The notes beneath the pieces are model-generated. The model was not told the origin of the DNA. It did no database searches and saw nothing but the letters and a program-made list of their open reading frames with translations. This document shows, piece after piece, positions 42,299-51,080 of a stretch of 64,000 nt of DNA (position 1 is the stretch's first letter; each line of letters opens with the position of its first letter). A program made the translations under genes and the position numbers. The stretch comes from JAOUEA01 sp035249905 (GTDB lineage Bacteria > Actinomycetota > UBA4738 > HRBIN12), in assembly GCA_035249905.1 (NCBI GenBank), contig DATFFT010000003.1, forward strand, positions 5,553 to 69,552, read 5' to 3'.

Positions 42299-44251
42299 GT
42301 GAGCGACGCCAACGTCGTGCCGTTGTCCCCTGCAGCGCACCCGCCCGAGGGTGGGTCGGTCGCGCCGTTGCAGAGTCACCAGAGCCCGTTCCCTCCGATC
42401 GCCGAGTACGGGTTCTTGAGCGATCGCGAGGCGACCGCGCTCGTCGGGCCAAGCGGCAGCGTCGAGTGGCTCTGCGCACCGCGACCCGACAGCGCCAGCG
42501 TCTTCGGAGCGATGCTCGACCGGTCGGCGGGAGCCTTCCGTCTCGGCCCGGCCGAGCTGCTCGTTCCCGCCGGACGCCGCTACATGCCCGGAACGAACGT
42601 GCTCGAGACCACATGGCAGACCCGGACCGGGTGGCTGATCGTGCGCGACGCGCTCGTGATGGGTCCCTGGCGCGACGATGAACGTCCCGAGGGCTATCGA
42701 CGTCCGCCCGGCGACTACCGCGCCGAACACATGTTGTTGCGGGTCGTTCGCTGCGCCCAGGGGCAGGTCGATCTCGTGCTGAACTGCGAGCCGGCGTTCG
42801 ACTACGGGCGTACCGACGCCCGATGGGAATACACCGGGCCCGGGTGGACCGAGGCGATGGCTCGAGGCGGCGACGCCGATCCCCACCTTCGACTCACGAC
42901 CGACATGCGGCTGGGCCTGGAAGGTCGAGCCGCGGTCGCTTTCACGCGGCTCAACGACGGCGAGTCCGCCTTCGCCGCGCTGAGCTGGAGCGGCGACGAG
43001 CGCGGGGTGCCCGTCGATGCGAACGAAGCCTGGCAGCAGGTCTACGAGACCGCCGATTTCTGGCGAGCCTGGCTCAACATGGGCGAGTTCCCCGACCACC
43101 CCTGGCGCTCGCACCTGCAACGCGCCGCGCTCACCTTGAAGGGCCTCACCTACGCCCCCACCGGCGCGTTGATCGCCGCCCCCACGACCTCGCTGCCCGA
43201 GACCCCCGGCGGCGAGCGGAACTGGGACTACCGGTACAGCTGGGTCCGAGACGCGACGTTCGCCCTGTGGGGTCTGTACACGCTGGGCTTCGACTTCGAG
43301 GCCAACAGCTTCTTCTACTTCATCGAGGACCAGTTCAAGGACGGCACCCCGTTGCAGGTGATGTACGGCGTCGGTGGGGAGAAGGACCTGACCGAGCACA
43401 CGCTCGACCACCTCACCGGATACGAGCAGGCGCGTCCGGTGCGCGTGGGAAACTCCGCACACGACCAGCACCAGCACGATGTCTGGGGCGCTCTTCTCGA
43501 CAGCGTGTACCTGCATATGCGCTCGGGAGAGTTCCTCACCGGCCGGTCGTGGGCGGGCCTCGAGCGACAGGTCGAGGAAGCCGTGGAGCACTGGCGGGGG
43601 CCCGACCACGGCATCTGGGAGATGCGTGGCGCGCCGCAGCACTTCGTGTCCTCGAAGATCATGTGCTGGGTGGCCTGCGACCGAGGCGCCCGCCTCGCCG
43701 AGGTGCTCGACAAGCCGGAGCTCGCGGCTCGGTGGGCCGCGGAGGCCGAGCTGATCAGGGCCGACATCCTGGAGAACGGGGTGGACGAGCGCGGCGTCCT
43801 CACGCAGATCTACGGCTCCCCAGCACTCGATGCGTCGCTGCTGCTCGCCCCCCTGATGCGGTTCCTGCCCGCCGACGACCCGCGCATCCGCGCGACGGTC
43901 CTCGCGATCGCCGACGAGCTCACCCTCGACGGCCTGGTGCTTCGCTACAAGGTGGACGAGATCGACGACGGCCTCGACGGCGAGGAGGCGACGTTCGCGA
44001 TCTGCTCGTTCTGGCTGGTCTCCGCGCTGGTGGAGATCGGCGAGCTCGAGCGCGCCCGCGATCTGTGCGAGCGGATGCTGTCCTTCGCGAGCCCGCTCGG
44101 CCTCTACGCCGAGGAGATCGACCCACGCACCGGCCGGCATTGGGGCAATTTCCCGCAGGCGTTCACCCATCTGGCACAGATCAACGCTCTGATGCACGTG
44201 GTGCGCGCCGACACGGTCGCGCCCGCAGGCGCACCGCCCCCACTTCGCTGA
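42299..44251 (+). CDS. GH15 glycoside hydrolase, candidate trehalase
   Basis: 650-aa GH15-like enzyme. N-terminal beta-sandwich (about residues 35-260) and (alpha/alpha)6 barrel (about 270-630): ERNWDYRYSWVRDATFALW holds the general acid region, and GIWEMRG, SKIMCWVACDRGARLA and LYAEEIDPRTGRHWGNFPQA (general base Glu) are typical. No signal peptide, so cytosolic. In mycobacteria this branch is a trehalase, and the flanking otsA/otsB genes favour trehalose as substrate; glucoamylase or dextran hydrolase is the alternative. Confidence 0.87.
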   Translation: MSDANVVPLSPAAHPPEGGSVAPLQSHQSPFPPIAEYGFLSDREATALVGPSGSVEWLCAPRPDSASVFGAMLDRSAGAFRLGPAELLVPAGRRYMPGTNVLETTWQTRTGWLIVRDALVMGPWRDDERPEGYRRPPGDYRAEHMLLRVVRCAQGQVDLVLNCEPAFDYGRTDARWEYTGPGWTEAMARGGDADPHLRLTTDMRLGLEGRAAVAFTRLNDGESAFAALSWSGDERGVPVDANEAWQQVYETADFWRAWLNMGEFPDHPWRSHLQRAALTLKGLTYAPTGALIAAPTTSLPETPGGERNWDYRYSWVRDATFALWGLYTLGFDFEANSFFYFIEDQFKDGTPLQVMYGVGGEKDLTEHTLDHLTGYEQARPVRVGNSAHDQHQHDVWGALLDSVYLHMRSGEFLTGRSWAGLERQVEEAVEHWRGPDHGIWEMRGAPQHFVSSKIMCWVACDRGARLAEVLDKPELAARWAAEAELIRADILENGVDERGVLTQIYGSPALDASLLLAPLMRFLPADDPRIRATVLAIADELTLDGLVLRYKVDEIDDGLDGEEATFAICSFWLVSALVEIGELERARDLCERMLSFASPLGLYAEEIDPRTGRHWGNFPQAFTHLAQINALMHVVRADTVAPAGAPPPLR

Positions 44252-44282
44252 TCGCGGTCCCCGCCGCGAGGAACGACCGCGT

Positions 44283-47249
44283 CTAGTTGCCGCCCTGAGC
44301 CGGCGCCGGTGCCGGCTCGGGCACCTCAGCGGGAGCGCCTCCCTCGTCGGGCTCGATCCCGCCCTCGACGTCGATACGCGGCAGCACGCGGTCGAGGAAC
44401 GCCGGCAGCCGGAAGACCGCTCGGCCGAAGAGGGCGAGCAAGGCCGGGGCGAGGAGCACGACCATCAGGCCCGCGAGCAGCACGGCGACCGACAGTCCCA
44501 CGCCGAACTGCTTGATCGTGGGATCGCCGTTGAGGACGAAGCTCGCGAAGACCGTGACCATGATCAGCGCCGCCGCCGTCACGACGTGGCCGGCCGCGCC
44601 GAGCCCCGAGGTCACGGCCGCCCGCTCGTCCTCGCCCTCGGAATGATGCTGAGCGATGCGGCTCACCATGAACACCTCGTAGTCCATCGAGAGCCCGAAC
44701 AGCACCGCGAACATCATCAGCGGAACGTAGCTCGCGATCGGCACAGTTCCCCGGGGCACGTCGAGCCCGATCAGGGAGAGCCCCCATCCCCACTGGAACA
44801 CCGCGGTCAGCACCCCCAGGGCCGCACCGACCGAGAGCAGGTTGGTCACGGCGGCCTGCACCGGCACCAGCAGCGAGTGGAAGGCGATCATCAGCAACAC
44901 GAAGCTGAGCAACAGCACGGTGATCACGACGATGGCGATGCGCGACGCGATCTTACGGGCGAGATCGACGTTGGTCGCGGTGGTCCCTCCGACGTGCGCC
45001 GTCACCCCGTCGTCGCCGGTGAGCGGCGGGAGCGTCTCTTCACGCAAGGTCGAGACCAGCCTCGCCGTGGCGTCCGACGACGGTGCCCGCAGGGGGACGG
45101 CGCTCAGGATGGTCGCGTCGCCGTCGTCGTTGATCAGCGGCGGCGAGACGGCGACCACCTCGTGCACATCGCCCACGCCGTCCTGGATGGCGACGATCCG
45201 TGGGTCGGTGCCTCGCGGATCGCCGCCGGCCTGCGTCAGCAGCGCGGTGAGCTCCCGCTGCAGCTGCTTCGCCTGTCGCTCCTGCGCCTTCGCGGCGTCG
45301 GCCTCCGCCTGCAGCTCGCCCGCCTCGGCCCGGAGCTCGTCGCCCTGCTCGCGAAGGCCGGCCGCCTGAGCCTGCAGGCGAGCCCCCTGTCGCTCCAGGG
45401 CGTCGCGCTCACGTCCGAGCTGCACCGCCTGCGCCGCCAACGTCTCCGCCTGACGGCCGAGCTCGATGCCCCGCTGGATCAGTCGCCGTTCACGCTCCAC
45501 GAGTGGTGCGAGCCGGGCACGCACGTCCGCCTCGCGCTCCCGCAGCCGGACGAGCCGAGCCCGCAGGCGGGCGAGCCGATCGGGATCGGTCGTCTGATCG
45601 ATCAGCTGCTCGACACGTCGTTCGCGAGCCTCGATCAACGCCAGCCGGGCGGCCAGTGGGGCGATCATGCGCCCGGTCTCGCGGATCCGCTGCTCGAGCG
45701 CGAGGGCACGTCGACGCAGGCCGTCCCGACGGGCCTCCAGCGTCGCCGCCTCCCGCTCGAGCGCGGCTTCCTGACGCTGCAGCGCGGCTCCTTCCCGCTC
45801 GAGCTCGGCCTGGCGCGCCTCGAGAGCGGCCTGCTGTCGCTCGAGCTTGGCCTGCTGCTTCTGCAGCCGCTTCTGCTCCTTCTCGAGCTCCCGCTGCAGC
45901 GCGGTGGCTCGGTCGTACTTCTTCGTGTACTCGGCGCTCGGGTGCGCGACGGGATCGAGGCTCATCGCGAGCAACAGCGGCCCGTTGTACCCGACCCCGA
46001 ACCCCTCGGTCAGCATGTCGTAAGCCTGTCGCTGGGTCGTCGACGTCGGGGTCACGCCGACGTCGGGCTGCCCGAGCTCGAGGTCGAACAGCGGAACGAT
46101 CAGCGGAAGCAGGATCACGAGCGCGATCGCGAGGGCGATCCACGGATGCCCGACGACCCAACGCGCCCACGCGTCCCAGCGCCGGGCTCCCGCGGGACGC
46201 GGCTTCATGCGAAGGAACCCGGGCAGGCGCAGACGCTGAACGCCGTGGCCGACCAGCGACAGGATCGCCGGGAGCAGCGTGATCGACGTGCAGACAGCGG
46301 TGAACACGGCGATCGCCGAGGCGAACCCCAGCATCGTCACGAGCGGGATCCCGGCGACCGCGAGCGAGGCGAGAGCGATCACGACGGTGCCGCCGGCGAA
46401 CACGACGGCGCTTCCGGACGAGGCCACGGACCGGGCGATCGACTCCCGCACGTCGACGCCCTCCGAGAGCTGCTCCAGGTGCTTGGTCATCAGGAACAAC
46501 GCATAGTCGATGCCGACGCCGAGGCCGATCATCGTGGCCAGCGTCGGCGCGACGCTGGGCACCGAGAAGGCGTGGCCCAGGAGCCCGATCACCGAGACCG
46601 AGATCGCCAGGCCGAAGGCCGCGCTCAAGATCGGGAGCCCCATCGCGATCAGGCTTCCGAACACGATCGCGAGGATCACCATCGCCGAGATGTTCCCGAC
46701 ACGCTCGCTGGTCTGGGTGTCGGGGGTCGAAAGGACGCTGCCGATCGGACCACCGACGGCGACGTCGATCCCCGCCTCGCGCGCCGGCTCGGTCGCCGCC
46801 AGCACGTCATCGGCGAGCTCGGTCGTGATGAAGCCCGTGCCGACGTTGAGCACGACCGGCATCTGGCCGGTCCGCCCGTCCTCGGAGATGATGCCGGCGA
46901 CCTCTGCGTCCTTCCCGACGGGATTGAGCACGCTGTTGACCTCCGGCGACGCCTTGATCGCGCGATACGTCGCGTCGATCGCCGGTTCGTACCGATCGTC
47001 GGTGAGCTTGCCCCGGTCGACCTGGAAGACGAAGGGGCTGGAGCCGTTCTGCTGCGGCGGGAACTCCCGAGCGAGCAGATCGAAGGCGGCCTGGCTGTCC
47101 GTGCCGGGCAGCGTCAGGGAGTTGTTCGTCTTCGCCCCGAGCACCCTGACGGATACGAGGGCGGCGACCACCAGGACGAGCCAGACGCCGAGCGCGAGGA
47201 GGCGATGGTGCGCGGCGAATCGTCCGATCCGATAGAGCAGGCGGGCCAT
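44283..47249 (-). CDS. MMPL-family transporter with long coiled-coil insertion
   Basis: 988-aa RND-superfamily exporter. Twelve helices in two halves: one near residues 13-35, a block at about 180-360 with GLGVGIDYALFLMTKHLEQL, one at about 375-395, and the final block at about 755-950 with LFGLSMDYEVFMVSRIAQHH; both carry the Asp-Tyr proton-relay motif. Residues about 445-670, in the second periplasmic loop, form one almost uninterrupted coiled coil (Glu/Arg/Gln/Ala/Leu, very few Gly or Pro). The tail is Pro/Ala/Glu-rich. Substrate unknown; lipids are usual. ATG 47249 is chosen because the promoter excludes the TTG at 47294. Confidence 0.92.
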   Translation of the reverse strand: MARLLYRIGRFAAHHRLLALGVWLVLVVAALVSVRVLGAKTNNSLTLPGTDSQAAFDLLAREFPPQQNGSSPFVFQVDRGKLTDDRYEPAIDATYRAIKASPEVNSVLNPVGKDAEVAGIISEDGRTGQMPVVLNVGTGFITTELADDVLAATEPAREAGIDVAVGGPIGSVLSTPDTQTSERVGNISAMVILAIVFGSLIAMGLPILSAAFGLAISVSVIGLLGHAFSVPSVAPTLATMIGLGVGIDYALFLMTKHLEQLSEGVDVRESIARSVASSGSAVVFAGGTVVIALASLAVAGIPLVTMLGFASAIAVFTAVCTSITLLPAILSLVGHGVQRLRLPGFLRMKPRPAGARRWDAWARWVVGHPWIALAIALVILLPLIVPLFDLELGQPDVGVTPTSTTQRQAYDMLTEGFGVGYNGPLLLAMSLDPVAHPSAEYTKKYDRATALQRELEKEQKRLQKQQAKLERQQAALEARQAELEREGAALQRQEAALEREAATLEARRDGLRRRALALEQRIRETGRMIAPLAARLALIEARERRVEQLIDQTTDPDRLARLRARLVRLREREADVRARLAPLVERERRLIQRGIELGRQAETLAAQAVQLGRERDALERQGARLQAQAAGLREQGDELRAEAGELQAEADAAKAQERQAKQLQRELTALLTQAGGDPRGTDPRIVAIQDGVGDVHEVVAVSPPLINDDGDATILSAVPLRAPSSDATARLVSTLREETLPPLTGDDGVTAHVGGTTATNVDLARKIASRIAIVVITVLLLSFVLLMIAFHSLLVPVQAAVTNLLSVGAALGVLTAVFQWGWGLSLIGLDVPRGTVPIASYVPLMMFAVLFGLSMDYEVFMVSRIAQHHSEGEDERAAVTSGLGAAGHVVTAAALIMVTVFASFVLNGDPTIKQFGVGLSVAVLLAGLMVVLLAPALLALFGRAVFRLPAFLDRVLPRIDVEGGIEPDEGGAPAEVPEPAPAPAQGGN

Positions 47250-47293
47250 CGCCCCCCTTTCATCCCGCCGTGGCCCACGGGCGGAGTGCGACA

Positions 47294-47323
47294 ACCCTAG
47301 GAGCCCCGATCTCGCCGGGTCAA
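47294..47323 (-). promoter_or_regulatory. Promoter of the MMPL gene (TTGACC-18-TAGGGT)
   Basis: Minus strand: -35 TTGACC at 47318-47323, 18-bp spacer, -10 TAGGGT at 47294-47299. Transcription would begin near 47287, giving a leader of about 38 nt with AGGGGGG just before the ATG at 47249. Confidence 0.7.
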
Positions 47324-47348
47324 CCTGGATGCTGGGGTCGATCCCCCC

Positions 47349-47693
47349 TCAGGCGGCCACGCTGCACCGCACGCACAGGACCGACGACGGCCGCGCCTCC
47401 AGACGCTCCGGAGCGATCGTCGCGCCGCATCGGTCGCAGATGCCATAGCTGCCCTCGTCGAGCTTCTCCAAGGCGCGCTTCACGTCGGCGAGCTTCATGG
47501 CCAGCGCGTCGGCCTGGCCGACGCGCTCGATGCGTGCGATGGCGTCGCTCGTTCCTTCCCCGACACGCTTGCCGAACCCGATCGTGGCGGTGGGGTCGCG
47601 GGTGACCTGGGTCAGCTGTCGGAGCTCGCGCTCCAGGGACGCCCGCTCGTCCTCCAACCGGACGCGGACCACATCGAGATCGGCCGCGGTCAC
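47349..47693 (-). CDS. DksA/TraR-family zinc-finger protein
   Basis: 114-aa protein: an N-terminal helical hairpin (residues 1-75), then a C4 zinc finger with CDRCGATIAPERL and LCVRC (about residues 84-111). This is the DksA/TraR arrangement that reaches into the secondary channel of RNA polymerase; the tip residues of DksA itself are not obvious, so its activity is uncertain. The GTG overlaps the stop of the HesB-like gene (GTGA). Confidence 0.82.
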   Translation of the reverse strand: MTAADLDVVRVRLEDERASLERELRQLTQVTRDPTATIGFGKRVGEGTSDAIARIERVGQADALAMKLADVKRALEKLDEGSYGICDRCGATIAPERLEARPSSVLCVRCSVAA

Positions 47694-47962
47694 GGACCGG
47701 CTCCGCCCGAGTCCGGGATCACGACCAGGCGGTCGTGCGGATCGGCGACGTCGACGGTTCCGACCAGGCCGGGGGCCACGAACAACGTGAACCCGCCCTC
47801 GTGCTCGACGATCTCGTCGCCGCGCTCGGGCCCGTCGACGAGATCGAACCGAACGCCGTCGACGCCAGGGCTCAGCCGGATGCGAGCCTGGGGGTTGAAT
47901 CGGCGCGCGGCGGCCTCGGCGGTGCGCAACAGAGCCACGGCTCGCTCGCTGCAACGGATCAT
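47690..47962 (-). CDS. HesB/IscA-like protein lacking the cluster cysteines
   Basis: 90 aa. The order of elements (ARIRLSPGVDGVRFDLVDG, GDEIVEHEGGFTLFVAPGL, then HDRLVVIP) follows the A-type Fe-S carrier fold, but the three cluster cysteines are absent; the only Cys is at residue 4. It is therefore unlikely to carry a cluster in the usual way. Leaderless ATG with TAGCAT 6 nt upstream. Co-translated with a DksA/TraR protein. The fold assignment is moderate. Confidence 0.65.
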   Translation of the reverse strand: MIRCSERAVALLRTAEAAARRFNPQARIRLSPGVDGVRFDLVDGPERGDEIVEHEGGFTLFVAPGLVGTVDVADPHDRLVVIPDSGGAGP

Positions 47963-47968
47963 GCTCCG

Positions 47969-47974
47969 ATGCTA
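47969..47974 (-). promoter_or_regulatory. -10 box TAGCAT, leaderless start of the HesB-like/DksA operon
   Basis: TAGCAT on the minus strand lies 6 nt before the ATG at 47962. Confidence 0.55.
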
Positions 47975-48093
47975 CCGAGAGAGCCGTGAGACCTCGTCGG
48001 CGGTTCCCCCACGGATCCTGCCGACGAGAGACGCGCATGGAAGGCTCGTCGCCCGGGACGTAACCGGTCAAGTCGAGTTCGACGGTTTCGCTG

Positions 48094-48099
48094 TATCCT
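48094..48099 (+). promoter_or_regulatory. -10 box TATCCT, leaderless start of the CGNR gene run
   Basis: TATCCT is followed by 6 nt and the ATG at 48106; it may drive the CGNR and glycosylase genes and possibly the transporter genes after them. Confidence 0.55.
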
Positions 48100-48105
48100 C
48101 ACCAC

Positions 48106-48780
48106 ATGGCAACGGCCCCGGACCTCGCCCCGGCGCGCATCCCCTCCGGCCACGAGGACAGCGTGGGGAGTCAGGCACCCGGCCCTCTCGAGTCGGTACG
48201 GAGCTTCTTGTCGCTCCACGACCACGAGGTGGGGAACGACGAGAGCTTCCCGCCGGCTCCGGCGACGGTCGAGGGCTGGTTGCGGTCCCGCGGGCTGATC
48301 GGCCCCGAAGAACCGATCGGCGAGCCGGATCTCGAGTGGGCGTTGAACGTGCAGAACGCGCTCCGCGCCATGGTCCACGCGACCGCGGTCGGGACGACCG
48401 ACCGAGCGGCCGCCGGGCTGCTCGACGAGGCGGCCGCCGAGGCCGGGTTGCGACCGCGGTTCGGGGAGGCGCCCTCGGTGCGGCCGCAGGCCCACGGGGT
48501 GCGCGGTGCGGTCGGGTCGCTGCTCGCCGTGTCGTTCCTCGCGGAGCTCGACGGTTCGTTCCGGCGTCTGCGGGAATGTAGCGCACCCGATTGCACGACG
48601 GTCTTCTTCGATCGGTCGAGGAACCGCACCGCGAAGTGGTGCTCGATGGCGGCCTGCGGGAACCGCAGCAAGGTTCGGCGGTTCCGGGAGCGGGAACGGG
48701 AGCGTTCCCGCTCCCGAGCAGCGGTCGGGCCCGGCGAGACGACCGTGCACGGGGCTCCTTCCGGCGAGGCTCGCTCGTGA
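48106..48780 (+). CDS. CGNR zinc-finger (ABATE-type) regulator
   Basis: 224-aa protein of the stress-induced transcription regulator family common in Actinomycetota. The N-terminal ABATE-like domain (about residues 25-145) is probably ligand-binding. The C-terminal zinc finger has CSAPDC and KWCSMAACGNRSKVRRFRER, including the CGNR motif and a basic DNA-binding stretch. Its stop overlaps the GTG of the glycosylase gene (GTGA), so regulator and repair enzyme are co-translated. Confidence 0.88.
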   Translation: MATAPDLAPARIPSGHEDSVGSQAPGPLESVRSFLSLHDHEVGNDESFPPAPATVEGWLRSRGLIGPEEPIGEPDLEWALNVQNALRAMVHATAVGTTDRAAAGLLDEAAAEAGLRPRFGEAPSVRPQAHGVRGAVGSLLAVSFLAELDGSFRRLRECSAPDCTTVFFDRSRNRTAKWCSMAACGNRSKVRRFRERERERSRSRAAVGPGETTVHGAPSGEARS

Positions 48781-49700
48781 CGACCTCGCTCTCGCTCTCC
48801 CTCACGGGGCCGGGCGGCGAACCCGTCGACCTCGCCCGAACCCTGAACTCACATGGGTTCGCCGAGCTCGCCCCCTCTGCGCTCGACGAAGAGGCGACCG
48901 AGTTGAGCGTGACGGTGGGGGTCCCGAGGGGCCGGCCCCGCCGGATCCGGATCGGACCGGGAAGGCAGGGCACGGCCCGGGTCCACGTACTCGGCCCCCC
49001 GGCCGGACCCGGGGTACGAGCGGCGGCGCTCACCGGCGCCGCGCACGTGCTCCGGCTCGACCAGGACCTGACATGGTTCTACGGGCAGATCGCGACGGAC
49101 CCCGACCTCGCATGGGCCTCTGCCGGCGCCGGACGGATGCTGCGCTCCCCCACCGTGTTCGAGGACGTCGTGAAGACGATCTGCACGACGAACTGCGCGT
49201 GGAGCGCGACCGTCCGGATGGTGGACGCCCTCGTGGGTTCGCTCGGCGAGCCCGCGATCGGCGGCGACGGACCGCTCACCCATGCGTTCCCGACGCCGAG
49301 AGCGATGGCCTCGGCGCCCGAGTCGTTCTACCGGGACGTCGTGCGCGCCGGCTATCGCGGCGCATACCTGATCGAGCTGGCTCGCAGGATCGATGCTGGA
49401 GACGTCGATCTCGAGGCGATGGGGTCGACGAGCTCGAACGAGCTGCCGGACGACGAGCTCGAGCAGGCTCTGCTCGATCTGCCCGGCGTCGGCCCGTACG
49501 CAGCCGCCCACGTGATGATGACGCTGGGTCGAAACTCACGCCTGATCCTCGACAGCTGGACCCGGCCGAAGTACGCGCGACTGATCGGGCGCGCGCGATC
49601 GGTCGCCGACGCCACGATCGAGCGCCGGTTCCGGCGGTACGGCGACCATGCCGGCCTGGCGTTCTGGTTGTTCCTCACCCGGGATTGGGTCGCGGACTGA
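48777..49700 (+). CDS. HhH-GPD DNA glycosylase (AlkA/MagIII-like)
   Basis: 307-aa base-excision repair protein. N-terminal mixed domain (residues 1-105) as in AlkA/OGG types, then the all-helical GPD domain. The helix-hairpin-helix is LLDLPGVGPYAAAHVMM (about residues 235-251), and the catalytic Asp is in RLILDSWTRPKYAR. No C-terminal FCL cluster, which argues against EndoIII/MutY. It most likely removes alkylated or oxidised bases, but lesion choice is unknown. GTG start coupled to the CGNR gene. Confidence 0.85.
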   Translation: MTTSLSLSLTGPGGEPVDLARTLNSHGFAELAPSALDEEATELSVTVGVPRGRPRRIRIGPGRQGTARVHVLGPPAGPGVRAAALTGAAHVLRLDQDLTWFYGQIATDPDLAWASAGAGRMLRSPTVFEDVVKTICTTNCAWSATVRMVDALVGSLGEPAIGGDGPLTHAFPTPRAMASAPESFYRDVVRAGYRGAYLIELARRIDAGDVDLEAMGSTSSNELPDDELEQALLDLPGVGPYAAAHVMMTLGRNSRLILDSWTRPKYARLIGRARSVADATIERRFRRYGDHAGLAFWLFLTRDWVAD

Positions 49701-49832
49701 CGTTCCACCGGCGGATCGCCTTTCGCCGTCACGGATCGCGTGGGACGCATCCTTGTTCACCACTCGGTCGCGGGCGATACTGCGGCGCGGCGGGCCCTCG
49801 CCTCGACCGGAGCCGGAGATCGGACCCCTCAC

Positions 49833-51080
49833 ATGGCCACGCCCAAGAGCACGCGGATGGTCCCACGGCGCGCCCGCCGCGTCTACCGAACCCTGCGCGA
49901 AGAGCGGCGCACCCTGCAGCAGGGCATGGCCGCCCTCGCGGTCAGCACGATCGCCGGATTCGTCGCGGGCGTGACCCTCGGGTCGATCACCGGCACGCTC
50001 GAGGTGATGCCCGGGCTGCTGGTCTTGATCCCGGCCTCCGTTGGCATGCGGGGCACGATCTTCGGCGCGATGGGGGCCAGGCTGGGGACCGGGATCGCCG
50101 CCGGTGTGTTCGAGCCGAGCCTGCGAGGTGGGGGAACGCTCGCTCGGGATGCGGAGGTGGCGGCCCTTTCGTCGATCCTCTCCTCGTTCTACCTGGCGGG
50201 GCTGGCCAAGCTGGTCGCATCGGCCTTCGGCGAGCAGACGATCTCGTTCTGGGACCTCGTGACGATCTCGGTCGCAGGCGGTGCCCTCGCCTCGGTCGTC
50301 GTGCTCGTGGTCACCGTGGTGCTCGCGGTGCAGTCGTTCCGCCGTGGGTGGGACCTCGACGCGGTATCGACGCCCATGGTGACCGCGATCGGCGACATGG
50401 TCACGTTGCCGGCGCTGTTCCTGGCGACGTTCATCGCCCGCGACGACACGCTGAACGCGTTCACGGCGACGCTTTGCACGATCGCCGCGTTCGGCGCTCT
50501 GGCCTGGGTGCTCCTTCGGAGCTCGTCCCCCGTCAGACGCACGATGCTCGAGATGGCCGGAGTGATCGTGCTGACCCCCGTTCTCGACGTGTTCGCCGGC
50601 GCCGTGCTCGAGGCACATCGCACCGAGCTCGACGCGATCCCGGGCATCTTGATCCTGATCCCTCCGTTCGTCTCGCAGGCCGGGGCGCTCGGGGGGATCC
50701 TGTCGTCGAGGCTCTCGTCGAAGCTCCGGCTCGGTGTGATCACCCCGCGTGGACGACCGGAACACCCCGCCCTCGTCGACGCAACGACGGTCGTCACGCT
50801 CGGGGTCGTCGTCTTCACCGCGATCGGCGCGATCTCGGCGTTGTTGGCGTCGGTGACCGGCGTCGCGCGGCCGTCCGCCGGCCTGATGGTGGGCGGCGCG
50901 ACCCTGGCGGGCCTCCTCGTGCTTCCGGTCATCTTGGTCGTCGCGTACTACGTGGCGGTGCTGACGACCCGTTTCGGTCTCGATCCGGACAACCAGGGCG
51001 TGCCCACGATCACTTCCTCGCTCGACCTCACGGGCGTCGCCGCCGTCCTGTTCGTCATGTCAATATTGGGGGTCACCTGA
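49833..51080 (+). CDS. MgtE/SLC41-like divalent-cation permease (doubled)
   Basis: About 415 aa with roughly ten helices in two homologous halves; each has the MgtE membrane-domain signature (PGLLVLIPASVGMRGTIFGA and PGILILIPPFVSQAGALGGI). Unlike bacterial MgtE there is no cytosolic N-domain or CBS pair. This form (COG1824-like) is best known from archaea and resembles SLC41. Mg2+ or another divalent ion is the probable substrate. The start is uncertain: ATG 49833 is chosen, with GTG 49740 as alternative. The stop overlaps the next start (TGATG). Confidence 0.82.
   Translation: MATPKSTRMVPRRARRVYRTLREERRTLQQGMAALAVSTIAGFVAGVTLGSITGTLEVMPGLLVLIPASVGMRGTIFGAMGARLGTGIAAGVFEPSLRGGGTLARDAEVAALSSILSSFYLAGLAKLVASAFGEQTISFWDLVTISVAGGALASVVVLVVTVVLAVQSFRRGWDLDAVSTPMVTAIGDMVTLPALFLATFIARDDTLNAFTATLCTIAAFGALAWVLLRSSSPVRRTMLEMAGVIVLTPVLDVFAGAVLEAHRTELDAIPGILILIPPFVSQAGALGGILSSRLSSKLRLGVITPRGRPEHPALVDATTVVTLGVVVFTAIGAISALLASVTGVARPSAGLMVGGATLAGLLVLPVILVVAYYVAVLTTRFGLDPDNQGVPTITSSLDLTGVAAVLFVMSILGVT

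Noticed and set aside
47250..47294. TTG at 47294 as start of the MMPL gene
   Set aside because: It falls on the last base of the -10 box, upstream of the predicted transcription start; the ATG at 47249 has a G-rich ribosome site.
48506..51079. A 1253-codon plus-strand frame running into the PhoU-TrkA_C gene
   Set aside because: The first 858 codons are out-of-frame shadow of the CGNR, glycosylase and permease genes. The family match starts at the ATG at 51080.
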